A DNA stretch of 64,000 bases from Actinomadura litoris (GTDB lineage Bacteria > Actinomycetota > Actinomycetes > Streptosporangiales > Streptosporangiaceae). A program made the position numbers and the translations under genes. The stretch is taken from assembly GCF_009733595.1 (NCBI RefSeq), contig NZ_WOFH01000001.1, positions 951,625 to 1,015,624 on the forward strand, written 5' to 3'. Below, piece after piece: positions 45,082-53,941 of the stretch. Below the pieces are notes generated by a model. It saw only the letters and a list, made by a program, of their open reading frames with translations. It made no database searches and was not told the origin of the DNA. Every line of letters begins with the position of its first letter. The stretch's first letter is position 1.

Positions 45082-45689
45082 AGAACACCAAGAACGCAGC
45101 GCTCGTCGCAATCGGCGCCGCCGCCCTGCCCCTGCTGACAGCACCGCCGGTCTCCGCGATCTCGAAACCAGGGATAAGCATCACGATAGGGACCATTTCG
45201 TGCGCGGCCGGCTCGATGAATCTCCTGCCTGACTCCGACCCAGGGCGATTCAGACTTCGCTTCTCTACGTGGGACTTCGCGGCGTCCGTCGGGAAGGACG
45301 TCCCCGCAGAGAAAGCCCGAAAGTCTTGCACGTTCAATTTGATATTCCACTTCTCGGTACCGTCCACCTGGGCGCTTGAGAGCATCAGCTCTCGCGGTAC
45401 CGCCGACCTGGAGCCCGAGGTCACCGGCAAGGTGACGAACGAATACCAAGTCTCGGGCACACCGGCCCACGAGATTTCACACGCGATCAACGCCCCGACC
45501 CGGACCTGGCAATTCGAAGACGTAACGCCGCTGGTATTCCTCCCTTGTGGGGCAGAACGCAGTCTCATCCTGAAGACGCAACTACAGGTGGAGACGACCG
45601 ACCCGGCCAAGGCGGGCTCCATATCGCTGGATTCCCCGGACGAGGGAGCAACATACAGCATCGCCTACAAGAAATGTCCTGCACCATGA
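45078..45689 (+). CDS. Secreted DUF4360-like protein, copy 4
   Basis: A 203-residue paralogue very similar to copy 3. Signal peptide MKNTKNAALVAIGAAALPLL, then KDVPAEKARKSC, SRGTADLEPEVTGKV and FLPCGAERSLILKTQL. The LNLETR stretch common to the others reads LILKTQ here, a mild drift. ATG 45078 overlaps copy 3 by ATGA, and its own stop overlaps copy 5. Confidence 0.8.
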   Translation: MKNTKNAALVAIGAAALPLLTAPPVSAISKPGISITIGTISCAAGSMNLLPDSDPGRFRLRFSTWDFAASVGKDVPAEKARKSCTFNLIFHFSVPSTWALESISSRGTADLEPEVTGKVTNEYQVSGTPAHEISHAINAPTRTWQFEDVTPLVFLPCGAERSLILKTQLQVETTDPAKAGSISLDSPDEGATYSIAYKKCPAP

Positions 45690-46291
45690 AGAAGACCAAG
45701 AACGCGGCGCTTGTCGCGGTCGGTGCAGCCGCCTTGCCCCTGCTGACGGCGTTCCCCGCGTCCGCCGTGCCGGAACCGTCCGCCAAGGCCCAGGTCGTCC
45801 GGTCCGCATGTCCGGGCGAAGTCTCCGTCTCGGAAGACGGGGGCAGGGTCAACGTCAAAATCAAGAACTTCAAGGCGTCCGTCGGGGGTGACGTGAACCC
45901 CAAAGAGGCTCAGAAATCGTGCAGTTTCAGCATAAGCATCCGCATACCGCAGGGTTTCACCGGGGCAGTCGCGAGTACCGACACCCGCCTCGCGGCGGAC
46001 CTGGACCCGGGAGTCGTCGGCGAACTCACGCAGAGCTATCGGTGGCGGGGAAGCCCGGGAAGCGACGTCAGCATGCACGCGGTCGCCGGTCACAAGGGCA
46101 ACCTTCAGTTCACCGATATGGTGCCTACAGCACAACTGAAATATGCTCGCTGCGACGCGCCGGAATTCCTTGATCTTGAGACGCGCATCCGGGTGAAGTC
46201 ATCCGACCCGTCCGAGGAGGGCTGGCTCTCACTGGACTCCCCCGGGGGCGGGATGACGTACTCCTTCGCCTACAAGGTGTGTAACCGGTAG
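45686..46291 (+). CDS. Secreted DUF4360-like protein, copy 5
   Basis: A 201-residue, last member of the array. Signal peptide MKKTKNAALVAVGAAALPLL ... PASA; then CPGEVSVSEDGG, PKEAQKSCSF, DTRLAADLDPGVVGELTQSY and a changed PCG segment (YARCDAPEFLDLETRI). It is closest in layout to typical Streptomyces DUF4360 proteins (QGFTGAVASTDTR). ATG 45686 overlaps copy 4 by ATGA. Confidence 0.8.
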   Translation: MKKTKNAALVAVGAAALPLLTAFPASAVPEPSAKAQVVRSACPGEVSVSEDGGRVNVKIKNFKASVGGDVNPKEAQKSCSFSISIRIPQGFTGAVASTDTRLAADLDPGVVGELTQSYRWRGSPGSDVSMHAVAGHKGNLQFTDMVPTAQLKYARCDAPEFLDLETRIRVKSSDPSEEGWLSLDSPGGGMTYSFAYKVCNR

Positions 46292-46355
46292 GAGTGGGAC
46301 CCCTCCCGCGCAGGGCGGTCTACCGTCCGAGCCTGTCCCAAGGCAGGAGGCGGGC

Positions 46356-47021
46356 GTGGGAGCTACGACACTGGTCACCGTTGTACTGTTCGTGCTGGCG
46401 GCGGCGGGCGGCGCGTTCGCCGCTCAACGGCTCCGCGCCAAGTCGCGGCATCCTGGGGTCGCGGAGTTGGCGCGGGGCAAGGTCTGCCTGTTCTGCCTCA
46501 GTCCCGTGCCGGTCGACGGGCGCTTCGCCACCCTGACCGAGTCCAAGGCGCGGGACTCCCTCGGCGCGGCGCCGCCTGAGGGGGCCTCGTTCACCGGCCC
46601 CCAAGGGGAGAAGCAGTTCCTCACTCACATCGAGTGCCTGCGCGACGCGCAGGAAGAGGTCTGCATGTTCTGCCTGCGGGGGATCCTGCCGGGTGAGGAG
46701 ATGGCGTTCATCGAGCGGCCGTACGCGCGGGACGTGCTCGGCGAGGAGCCGGTCGAGCGGGCGGCGGGCGTTGACCCCGACGGGAAGCCCTGCTTCTTCG
46801 GCCACGCGGACTGCACGCGCGAGGCGACGAAGGCGCTCTGCATGTTCTGCCTGACGGAGATGAAGGCCGGCGACATCAGCATCGGTTTCGAGAAGCCACG
46901 CGCGCGCGAACTGCTCGGCGCGGAGCCGTCCCCGCGATCCGAGACCACGGAGCCTGGCGGAAATGGATGTCACGTCGCCCACGCGGAATGCGCGCGCGCC
47001 GCCGGGGCGGATATCGGCTGA
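46356..47021 (+). CDS. Membrane-anchored protein with three CxxC...HxxC repeats
   Basis: I do not recognise a family. The 221-residue product has one N-terminal transmembrane helix (TTLVTVVLFVLAAAGGAFA) and three tandem repeats with a period of exactly 59 residues. Each has C-x2-C, 43 residues, then H-x2-C: C44/C47/H91/C94, C103/C106/H150/C153 and C162/C165/H209/C212. Shared text includes CMFCL, ARD-LG--P and HADC/HAEC. The CCHC spacing suggests three zinc-binding modules, probably cytoplasmic. GTG 46356 follows AGGAGG. Function unknown; a protein- or nucleic-acid-binding adaptor is possible. Confidence 0.8.
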   Translation: MGATTLVTVVLFVLAAAGGAFAAQRLRAKSRHPGVAELARGKVCLFCLSPVPVDGRFATLTESKARDSLGAAPPEGASFTGPQGEKQFLTHIECLRDAQEEVCMFCLRGILPGEEMAFIERPYARDVLGEEPVERAAGVDPDGKPCFFGHADCTREATKALCMFCLTEMKAGDISIGFEKPRARELLGAEPSPRSETTEPGGNGCHVAHAECARAAGADIG

Positions 47022-47027
47022 AAATGA

Positions 47028-47064
47028 ATGTGGGGCTCCCGGCGGGGGTTCGGGAGCCCCACAT
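47028..47064. terminator. Bidirectional hairpin terminator
   Basis: A 14-bp perfect stem (ATGTGGGGCTCCCG at 47028-47041 with complement 47051-47064) between the convergent CCHC-repeat and protease genes. Confidence 0.75.
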
Positions 47065-47075
47065 CTGCGGGATGG

Positions 47076-48134
47076 CTACCGCTTCAGGGTGAGTCCCTGG
47101 GACTGGAGCGCCTCGTCCAGCGGCTGGAAGTAGGACTGGAAGCCGCTGCGGCAGCTCCCGGTCGTGCCGCCGGAGGTGATGCCGATGGCCGTGCTGCCCG
47201 ACTGGAGCGAGCCGCCGCTGTCACCGGGCTGGACGCACGCGGTGGTCTCGATCAGACCGCTGACCGCGCCCTCCTGGTAGTTGACCGTGCGGTTGTAGCC
47301 GCGGATGGTGCCGGACGTCGTGCCCGTCGTGGAGCCCTTCTTCTGGATCTGGGTTCCGGCCTGCGGCTTCCCGACCTGGGTGAGCTGGGCGTTGGTGAGG
47401 GAGACCGAGCCCGTCTTGCGGATCGTGCCGTAGTCGTTGCCCGGGAAGCTGCTCGCCTGGCGCGTGCCAACGGTCTGGCCGCCGGACGTCGTCCACGTCG
47501 AGCCGATGTTGGTGCAGTGCCCGGCGGTGACGACGTACTCCGTCCCGCCGCTGGCGCCGATCGCCGACACCGAGCACCGCGAGCCGCCGGTGAGGATCGC
47601 CTCGCCGGGGCCGAGGGTCAGCCGCGGCGCGGCCGCGACCCGCTTGATCTGGACCGTGTCGCCGAGCGCCCGCGCCCGCTTCACGAACGCCTTGGTCGCG
47701 GCGTCGTTGTCGCCCTGCGGGACGCTGATGACGACGGCGTTGGAGATGACGTCGACGCCCCAGGCGAGGCCGACCGTCCCGTCGGTCCCGGCGAGCCGGT
47801 CGAGCTTGGTCATGGACGCGGTGAGGGGGGCGATACCGTGCTTGACGACGCGGGCCTTGGCGCCCGACGCCCTGACCTGCTGCGCTGCCGCCTCACTGGT
47901 CACGTTGACGACGAGGTTCCCGGCACCGTCGAGGTAGGTGCCCGCCTGCCGGCCGCCGAGACGGCCGGTGAGCTGGTCGGCCAGCGCGTTGTGGGGGAGT
48001 TGGGCGAGCCGAACCGTACCCGCCTCCTGCGGCTGCGCCGAGGCCGGGGCGATCGCCGACACCGACACCGCGATCAACGCGGCGGCGCCGAGCAGTGGGG
48101 GGACCACGCCTTTGAGGTGCTCTCCACGGTTCAC
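47076..48134 (-). CDS. Secreted S1-family serine protease (streptogrisin/alpha-lytic type)
   Basis: A 352-residue preproprotease. After a signal peptide (PPLLGAAALIAVSVSAIAPA) comes a prodomain of about 130 residues that acts as a folding chaperone in this family, then a chymotrypsin-fold protease with catalytic His (VTAGHCTNIG), Asp (GNDYGTIRK) and Ser (PGDSGGSL), and paired cysteines. Start GTG 48134 precedes the signal peptide; the longer open frame is unconvincing. Likely degrades extracellular protein. Confidence 0.9.
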   Translation of the reverse strand: MNRGEHLKGVVPPLLGAAALIAVSVSAIAPASAQPQEAGTVRLAQLPHNALADQLTGRLGGRQAGTYLDGAGNLVVNVTSEAAAQQVRASGAKARVVKHGIAPLTASMTKLDRLAGTDGTVGLAWGVDVISNAVVISVPQGDNDAATKAFVKRARALGDTVQIKRVAAAPRLTLGPGEAILTGGSRCSVSAIGASGGTEYVVTAGHCTNIGSTWTTSGGQTVGTRQASSFPGNDYGTIRKTGSVSLTNAQLTQVGKPQAGTQIQKKGSTTGTTSGTIRGYNRTVNYQEGAVSGLIETTACVQPGDSGGSLQSGSTAIGITSGGTTGSCRSGFQSYFQPLDEALQSQGLTLKR

Positions 48135-48547
48135 TTCTGTCCGCCTTTCGCCACCGACCTCTGGGGAGCGTCGGCGGCAACTCGGGGGTTGCGGGGCACG
48201 TTCCCGACCGCCGAATCCGCTGGTGCGGGCCCGGACGGGAAAGGCAACGTGTGGTTGCAAAGTACTTCGCCATGCTGCCGCTGAACCAGCTTTCAAGGCA
48301 CAACTGGAATTTCAACGGCCGGCGCGGGCGCCTGCGGCCGCCATCATCATCGACAGCGCGGCGAAATGCGCTTCGACCAGGTGGTTCGTCGCGACGCGAC
48401 GTCTACTCGCAGCAATTTCTAGCCTGGAATGCCGAACTGCGTTGCCGCCGGTCACGGCGCGTTTTCACAGCACGACGCCCCGTGCGCCTCGGCATGGCGA
48501 GGAGGCGCGTCCCCCTGGGGGACCGCGCCTCCTCGGATCGTGTGCGG
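48135..48547. other. Intergenic region, 413 nt
   Basis: This gap lies between the serine protease start and the end of the tripeptidyl-peptidase-like gene. It holds the protease promoter region and, at its right end, a long hairpin (48498-48535). I see no convincing gene; long open frames here are high-GC shadows. Confidence 0.5.
48498..48535 (-). terminator. Long hairpin terminator after peptidase gene
   Basis: CGAGGAGGCGCG (48498-48509) pairs with CGCGCCTCCTCG (48524-48535), extended inward by a TCCCC/GGGGA stem with one bulged base. It lies 12 bases past the stop of the minus-strand hydrolase. Confidence 0.75.
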
Positions 48548-50089
48548 TTACTTGTCGGGCGGGCAGGTGAGGTCGCGGGCCGGGAGCCGGCCGGTCAGCA
48601 GGTAGTCGTTGACGCGCTCACGGACGCAGGTGTTCGGGTATCCGCGCTGGTAGGGAGCGTGGACATTGGCGTCCAGCGTGATCATCCGGCTGCCGCGCAT
48701 CAGCCGGTGGACGGTCTCGTTGCGCTCGTAGGTGGTGCGGGTGTCGCCGGTCGCGGCGACCATCAGCGCGGGCAGGTCCGCGCCGACCTTGGTCGGCGCC
48801 TCCGCCGGACGCGTCGGCCAGAACGCGCACGGGCCGATGTTGTGGGCGAGCGCCCCGAAGACCGGCGCTCCGCCGCGGTGCGCCTGGACGTCGCGCCAGT
48901 AGAACGCGGGGTCGCGGGGCGCGGCGACGTCGCCGCAGATGATGGCGGCCTGACCGCTGCCCTCACGCGAATCGGCGCCGGTCAGCAGGTAGGCCAGTTC
49001 GTCGGCGAGGTCCGGCGTGGGCTTGGCGGGGCGTCCGGCCGCCGCGTCCCGCAGCACCCGCACGGACTCCGCGAGGCCGGCCCGGGCCGGTTCGTCGTCG
49101 GTGCCGAGGTTGTCGACCAGGACGACCGGCAGCATCGAGGCGTCCAGCTTGTACTGACCGATCGCGAGCGGCGCGCGGGCGGACGCCGCGAGGATGCGGT
49201 GCACGAGCCCGACGACCTCGTCCCGGGTCTTGCCGAGGCCGTACTCGTCATCGCGCTCGGCCGCCCATCCGGCCCAGTCCGCGAGCGCCTTCTCGTTGGC
49301 GTTCTCGGTGCCCGCCAGCAGGCGCGGCCCCCAGCTGTAGGGGTCCTGCGAGCTGTCCAGGAGGACGCGGTCGAGCCGTCCGGGGAACATCGTCGCGTAT
49401 ACGGAGCCGAGGTAGGTGCCGTAGGACGCGCCGTTGTAGGACATCTTCCTCTCGCCGAGCGCGCCCCGGATGACGTCCATGTCGCGGGCGATGTTGCGGG
49501 TGCTGATGTGCGGGAGCACGCTCGTGTCGGTCCTCGCGCACCGGTCCGCGAGGTCCTTGGCGTACCGCACCGAGGCGTCGAACGCTTCCCTGGTCGCGCC
49601 CGGCCCCTTGATCCAGGTGGCGCTGGGCCAGCCGCAGTCGACACCGGCGCTGCGTCCGAGCGCCCGGGGGTCCATGCCGACCAGGTCGTAGCGCGGCCCG
49701 GCCTTCCCCATCAGCTCCCGCATGTAGGGCGGCAGGTCGATGGCCGCGCCGGGCCCGCCGCCGTTGAGCAGCATCATGCCGAGCCGCGGCTCATCGCCGG
49801 ACGCCTTCAGCCGCGAGATCCCGACCGTGATCGTCCGGCCGCCGGGGTCGGCGTAGTCCAGCGGGACGGTGACGTCCGCGCACCGGGCCCCGGCCTTGTC
49901 CAGCTCCTTGCCGACCTCGTCGTCCGGGCCCTGTGTGCACGCCTTCCAGTCGAGGCGCTGCTGGTAGAACCGGCCGAGGTCGTTCTTGGTGTGGGCGGTC
50001 GCGGACGGGGCCGACACCGCCGACATCGCCGCCGCTCCGGCGGCCGCGGCGCCGACCACCAGCACCGCCGCCCTTCGTGCGTTGATCAT
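48548..50089 (-). CDS. Secreted alpha/beta-hydrolase, tripeptidyl aminopeptidase (TAP) type
   Basis: A 513-residue exported peptidase of the Streptomyces Tap/Slp family, which removes N-terminal peptides. Signal peptide (VLVVGAAAAGAAAMSAVSA), oxyanion/HGGP-like MLLNGGGPGAAID, nucleophile elbow YNGASYGTYLGS, and the C-terminal TAP domain with catalytic His in DANVHAPYQRG. ATG 50089 follows AGGAAG. It is followed on the same strand by a secreted serine hydrolase 14 nt upstream, an apparent operon. Confidence 0.88.
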   Translation of the reverse strand: MINARRAAVLVVGAAAAGAAAMSAVSAPSATAHTKNDLGRFYQQRLDWKACTQGPDDEVGKELDKAGARCADVTVPLDYADPGGRTITVGISRLKASGDEPRLGMMLLNGGGPGAAIDLPPYMRELMGKAGPRYDLVGMDPRALGRSAGVDCGWPSATWIKGPGATREAFDASVRYAKDLADRCARTDTSVLPHISTRNIARDMDVIRGALGERKMSYNGASYGTYLGSVYATMFPGRLDRVLLDSSQDPYSWGPRLLAGTENANEKALADWAGWAAERDDEYGLGKTRDEVVGLVHRILAASARAPLAIGQYKLDASMLPVVLVDNLGTDDEPARAGLAESVRVLRDAAAGRPAKPTPDLADELAYLLTGADSREGSGQAAIICGDVAAPRDPAFYWRDVQAHRGGAPVFGALAHNIGPCAFWPTRPAEAPTKVGADLPALMVAATGDTRTTYERNETVHRLMRGSRMITLDANVHAPYQRGYPNTCVRERVNDYLLTGRLPARDLTCPPDK

Positions 50090-50103
50090 GCTCGCTTCCT
50101 TCC

Positions 50104-51279
50104 TCACTCGCACAGGGCGGTCTGGACGAGGTTCAGCTCGTCGTCGAACGCCTCCTGGGACGACGGGTTCTCGTTGAAGGCGAGGGCCACGCGGCGCCCG
50201 GACGGCGCGACGCCCGCCATCGAGGTGAAGCCGTCGATGTCACCGGCGTGGCCGAGCCAGGTCCCGCCGCAGCGCAGCGGCGTGCCGATCAGCCCGAGCC
50301 CGTACCGCGCGTCCGGCCAGACCTGGTCGGGGTTCAGCTCGACGGTCCGCTTCATCTCCGCCAGGAGCCCCGGGGGCAGCAGGCGCCCGCCGAGCAGCGC
50401 GCCGTAGAACGCGTTCACGTCCCGGGGGCTGGAGACCAGCGCGCCCCCGGTCCAGGCCACCGTGGTGTTCATCTCCGTGTAGTCGGCCCAGCGGAGCGTG
50501 CCGCCCTCCTCCTGCCGGACGTAGCCGCGCAGGCGGGAGCCCCTGAGCCGGACGTCGTCGCCCGGCCAGTACGTCTCGCGCAGCCCGAGCGGGGCGATGA
50601 TACGGCGCTGGATCTCCTCCTCCGCGCGGTGCCCGGTCACCTTCTCGATGAGGAGTCCCGCGATGACGTAGTTGGTGGTGGAGTACGACCACTCCTCCTC
50701 CGGCGCGGGCATCGACAGGGACAGCCTGACCAGTTCCTCGGGCTCGAAGTGCCGGAACCGCCATTCCTCGGTGGAGGCGAAGGCGTCCATGTGGTCGGGC
50801 AGCCCGCTGGTGTGCCGCAGCAGGCTCCGCACCGTGATCTCGCGCCCGTCGTAGCCGTTCTTGTCGATCAGGCCGGGCAGGTAGCGGTCGACGGGCGCGT
50901 CCAGCGCGATCCGCCCCTCGCCCGCGAGCGCGAGCACCGTGGTGGCGGTGAACGACTTGGTGATGCTGCCGACCCGGGTCCGCGTGTCGGCGGTCATGGG
51001 GCGCCCGGTCCGCCGGTCGGCGACGCCGCTCGCGGCCGTCCACGTCCCGCAGCGCGGATCGTCCACGCGTACGGCCGCGCCGGTCAGCTTGTGGACGCCG
51101 GTGAGGCGGTCCAGCACCCGCCGGGTCGCGGCGTGGTCACCGCAGCCCCGCGTCCCCTGGGTGGGGGCCGCCGCCTGGGCGGGCGCCGCCGCCACTCCGC
51201 CGAGCGCGGCGCCCGCGGCGACCACCGCGACCGTCCGGCGGACGCCGCACCCCCGCTTCGATTCATTCGTTGAGGTCAT
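50104..51279 (-). CDS. Secreted beta-lactamase-fold serine hydrolase (DD-peptidase-like)
   Basis: A 391-residue exported serine hydrolase of the beta-lactamase/penicillin-binding superfamily, similar to Streptomyces R61 DD-carboxypeptidase. Signal peptide (RTVAVVAAGAALGGVAAAPAQA), catalytic SxxK in GSITKSFTA, second motif YSTTNYVIAG (Thr where R61 has Asn in YxN) and GHAGDIDGF as the KTG equivalent. The YxN change means true carboxypeptidase activity is not assured. It lies 14 nt before the TAP gene and is probably co-transcribed. Confidence 0.85.
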   Translation of the reverse strand: MTSTNESKRGCGVRRTVAVVAAGAALGGVAAAPAQAAAPTQGTRGCGDHAATRRVLDRLTGVHKLTGAAVRVDDPRCGTWTAASGVADRRTGRPMTADTRTRVGSITKSFTATTVLALAGEGRIALDAPVDRYLPGLIDKNGYDGREITVRSLLRHTSGLPDHMDAFASTEEWRFRHFEPEELVRLSLSMPAPEEEWSYSTTNYVIAGLLIEKVTGHRAEEEIQRRIIAPLGLRETYWPGDDVRLRGSRLRGYVRQEEGGTLRWADYTEMNTTVAWTGGALVSSPRDVNAFYGALLGGRLLPPGLLAEMKRTVELNPDQVWPDARYGLGLIGTPLRCGGTWLGHAGDIDGFTSMAGVAPSGRRVALAFNENPSSQEAFDDELNLVQTALCE

Positions 51280-51390
51280 TGCCGCGAGATTAGAAGTCGG
51301 CCCACCCGCGGCACACTGCGGCGATCTCCCCGAATTCGCCGGGGGATACCCGCATTGCGCACCCTGAGGACAGCCCTACTCCCGGGGCGG

Positions 51391-51588
51391 TCAGAACCAG
51401 AATTCGGCGGGGGCGAAGTTATGAATACCCCCATAACAGACTAATCCGGTCATGCTGGGCCCCGGCGCGACGACGCCGCCGCCCCGCTCGCATTGCGGGC
51501 GCGGCAGGGGTGTGGAGGGCCCGGCGGGTATCAGCGACGCGGCGACGATGAGGGCCACCACCGTGCCGACGACCACGAACCGCCTCAT
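51391..51588 (-). CDS. Small secreted protein, hypothetical
   Basis: A 65-residue product with a clear export signal (FVVVGTVVALIVAASLIPA) and a short mature part with two cysteines (QCERGGG, GLVCYGG) ending HNFAPAEFWF. I do not recognise it. The ribosome site is weak, so the start and even expression are uncertain; signal-like N-terminus and codon bias are the support. Confidence 0.45.
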   Translation of the reverse strand: MRRFVVVGTVVALIVAASLIPAGPSTPLPRPQCERGGGVVAPGPSMTGLVCYGGIHNFAPAEFWF

Positions 51589-51701
51589 CGCCCGCCGCTT
51601 TCTGCCGTATGCCCCGGACCGCCCTCCTATAGCTACCCTTGGTAATAGCTGACGTACATATCGTCACCGATGCCTTTGTGTCGCCACCGCGAGCACTTAA
51701 C

Positions 51702-52856
51702 TCACCGCGCAGGCGTGCTCGCCTCACCCGCGATCGCAGCGCGCGAGGGCAGGGCGACGACCAGCGCCGTCGCGACGAGGGCCCCGCTCGCCCAGAACGG
51801 CCCGGCGGTGCCGCCGCCGAGCGCGGCGGCGCCGATCAGCGGCCCGACCACGGCCCCGAGGTTGAGCGCCGCCGTCGCGTACGACCCGGCCATGCGGGGC
51901 GCCCCCGCCGCCTCGTACAGCACGCGCGCGATCAGCGTGCTGCCCAGCGCGAACGACAGCGCGCCCAGCACGAACACGAGGACGAGCAGGACGGCCCGCT
52001 GGTCGGCCAGCAGGGCCAGCGCGGGCCAGCCGATGAGCAGCGGCGGCCCGCCGACCGCGACGACGAGGCCGGGACGCCGATCGGACAGCCGTCCGGCGAC
52101 GCCGACCCCCGCGAACGAACCGGCGCCGAACAGCACCAGCACGACGGGCACCCACCGCTCGTCGGCCACGATGAGCGCGAGGAAGGTGAAGCCGCAGAAC
52201 GTCCCCGCGTTGACCAGCGCCCCGAGCAGCATCACCAGGACCAGCCGCGGACTCTTCAGCCGCGCCAACTCGGGCCGCAGCGCCCGCCCGTCGGCCCCCT
52301 CCCCCTGGACGGGACGCCCGGGAACCCCCGCGACGATGCCGGCGAGGGCGGGCAGGCAGAGCGCGGCGACGGCCCAGAACGCGGCCCGCCACCCGAACAG
52401 CGCGCCGAGCACGGTCCCGCCCGGGACACCGGCGATCGTGGCGACCGTCGTCCCGGCCAGCAGCACGGCGAGCGCCCGTCCCTTCCGCTCGGGCGCGACC
52501 AGCGCGGACGCGGTCGTCAGCGCCACCGCGAGGAACCCCGCGTTGGCGAGCGCCGCGACGATCCGGGTCGCGAACAGCAGCGCGAAGTCCGTGGTGAGAG
52601 CGCCCGCGACATGCGCCGCCGCGAACACCAGGACGAACCCGGGCAGGCTCGTCCGGCCGGGCCGGTCGCGGATGAGCCCGGCCATGAGCGGCGCGCCGGC
52701 GCACATCCCGATCGCGAAGGCGGAGGTGAGGGTGCCCGCCGTCCCGGCGGACACGCCGAGGGAGCCGGCGATGTCCGGGACGAGACCGGCGAGCATGAAT
52801 TCCGAGGTGCCCATGGCGAAGACGGCCAGGGCGAGCAGGTAGAGCGGCAGAGGCAT
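51702..52856 (-). CDS. MFS chloramphenicol efflux protein (Cml/CmlR type)
   Basis: A 384-residue 12-helix exporter. Its N-terminus PLYLLALAVFAMGTSEFMLA and stretches ANAGFLAVAL, GSTLIARVLYEAAGAP and GSYATAALNLGA closely resemble the chloramphenicol-resistance protein of Streptomyces lividans (recalled, not searched). It should export phenicols or related compounds. ATG 52856 has GGAG eight bases upstream. A possible 21-codon leader peptide gene precedes it. Confidence 0.88.
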   Translation of the reverse strand: MPLPLYLLALAVFAMGTSEFMLAGLVPDIAGSLGVSAGTAGTLTSAFAIGMCAGAPLMAGLIRDRPGRTSLPGFVLVFAAAHVAGALTTDFALLFATRIVAALANAGFLAVALTTASALVAPERKGRALAVLLAGTTVATIAGVPGGTVLGALFGWRAAFWAVAALCLPALAGIVAGVPGRPVQGEGADGRALRPELARLKSPRLVLVMLLGALVNAGTFCGFTFLALIVADERWVPVVLVLFGAGSFAGVGVAGRLSDRRPGLVVAVGGPPLLIGWPALALLADQRAVLLVLVFVLGALSFALGSTLIARVLYEAAGAPRMAGSYATAALNLGAVVGPLIGAAALGGGTAGPFWASGALVATALVVALPSRAAIAGEASTPAR

Positions 52857-52963
52857 CGAGTGGGCTCCGAGGTGAGGAGAGGCGAGGACGTCTCGTCACC
52901 GCGGTCAGCACCCCGAAGGCGCGCCGAACCCGTCCGGCCGCGAACGCGGCGGAACGGTGGAAC

Positions 52964-53029
52964 TCAGTGGTGCGGGGGGCTGACGGCGTGACCGAAAGCC
53001 CCCGCCCTGGATGCCTCGGGGCTCGACAT
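52964..53029 (-). CDS. Possible leader peptide of Cml-type efflux gene
   Basis: An ATG at 53029 opens a 21-codon frame ending HH-stop, 107 nt before the efflux gene. A TAGGTT -10 box (minus strand, 53037-53042) lies seven bases before the ATG, so the transcript would be leaderless. Drug-resistance genes often use such leaders for ribosome-stalling control. No strong SD-masking hairpin was identified. Confidence 0.35.
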   Translation of the reverse strand: MSSPEASRAGAFGHAVSPPHH

Positions 53030-53098
53030 GGCCCGCAACCTACCTGACGTCCACCCCCCGAAGCACGTCGATTTCGCTCGGGACGGCCGTCCGGGCCC

Positions 53099-53941
53099 TC
53101 AGCGGGCGCGGGAGAGGCCCCGGACGGCCGCGGCGGCGGCCAGGACGGCGATCAGCAGGCCGGCCAGGACCGCGTTCAGGACGCCGGGGCCCGTGGTGCC
53201 GGTCAGGCACAGGTCGCGGGCGGAGTCGATGCCGTGGGAGACCGGGTTGTAGCGGGCGATCCGGCGGAGCCAGCCGGGGAGGCCGCCGACCGGGACGAAC
53301 GCGTTGGAGGCGTACATCAGCGGGAACATGACCAGGCCCGCGGTGGCGTGCAGCGCCTCGGTCTGGTCGATCCAGCAGGCCAAAGCGATGAACAGCCAGC
53401 CCAGGCTCCAGCTCAGCGCCAGCGACAGGCCGGCGGCGGCCAGCACGCCCCGGGCTCCCCCCGCCGGGTCGTAGCCGAACAGGACGCGGGCCAGCGCCAG
53501 CAGCACGGCCAGGCGGAGCGCGCCCCTGGCCAGCCCGGCGAGGCTGCGGGCGATGAGGATCGAGCCGGGCCAGACCGGCATCGAGCGGAGGCGGTCGAGG
53601 ATGCCCGACTGGGCGTCGTCGGTGACCCCGATCCCGGCCTGGATGCCGCTCTGGAGCGTCGTGGTGAGCAGCAGGGCCGGTAGGAGGAAATCGACATAGC
53701 GGACGCCGGCGGGGAACCCGGGGGCGTAGGCGAGCCCGGAGAAGACCTGGCCGAAGGCGACCAGCATCACCAGCGATTCGAGCAGCCCGATGATCAGCAG
53801 CCGCCGGTTCAGGACCAGGGCGCGCATGGAGCGGGCGGTCAGTATCCCGATCTGGGTCGTCGTCGGCGCGCCGTGCCAGTCTCCGGAACCGGTGAGCGGC
53901 TCGTGCGGTCGGTCGGTGGTGAGAGGGGCCCGGACGGTCAT
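53099..53941 (-). CDS. ABC-2 type permease of lasso peptide exporter
   Basis: A 280-residue membrane protein of the DrrB/ABC-2 family with six hydrophobic segments (for example LLIIGLLESLVMLVAFGQVF and VLAGLLIAVLAAAAAV) and the QSGIQAGIGVTDD...GILDRLRSMPV signature typical of drug-export permeases. ATG 53941 overlaps the ATPase stop by ATGA. Last gene of the lasso operon; exports the mature peptide and gives self-protection (inferred). Confidence 0.88.
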   Translation of the reverse strand: MTVRAPLTTDRPHEPLTGSGDWHGAPTTTQIGILTARSMRALVLNRRLLIIGLLESLVMLVAFGQVFSGLAYAPGFPAGVRYVDFLLPALLLTTTLQSGIQAGIGVTDDAQSGILDRLRSMPVWPGSILIARSLAGLARGALRLAVLLALARVLFGYDPAGGARGVLAAAGLSLALSWSLGWLFIALACWIDQTEALHATAGLVMFPLMYASNAFVPVGGLPGWLRRIARYNPVSHGIDSARDLCLTGTTGPGVLNAVLAGLLIAVLAAAAAVRGLSRAR

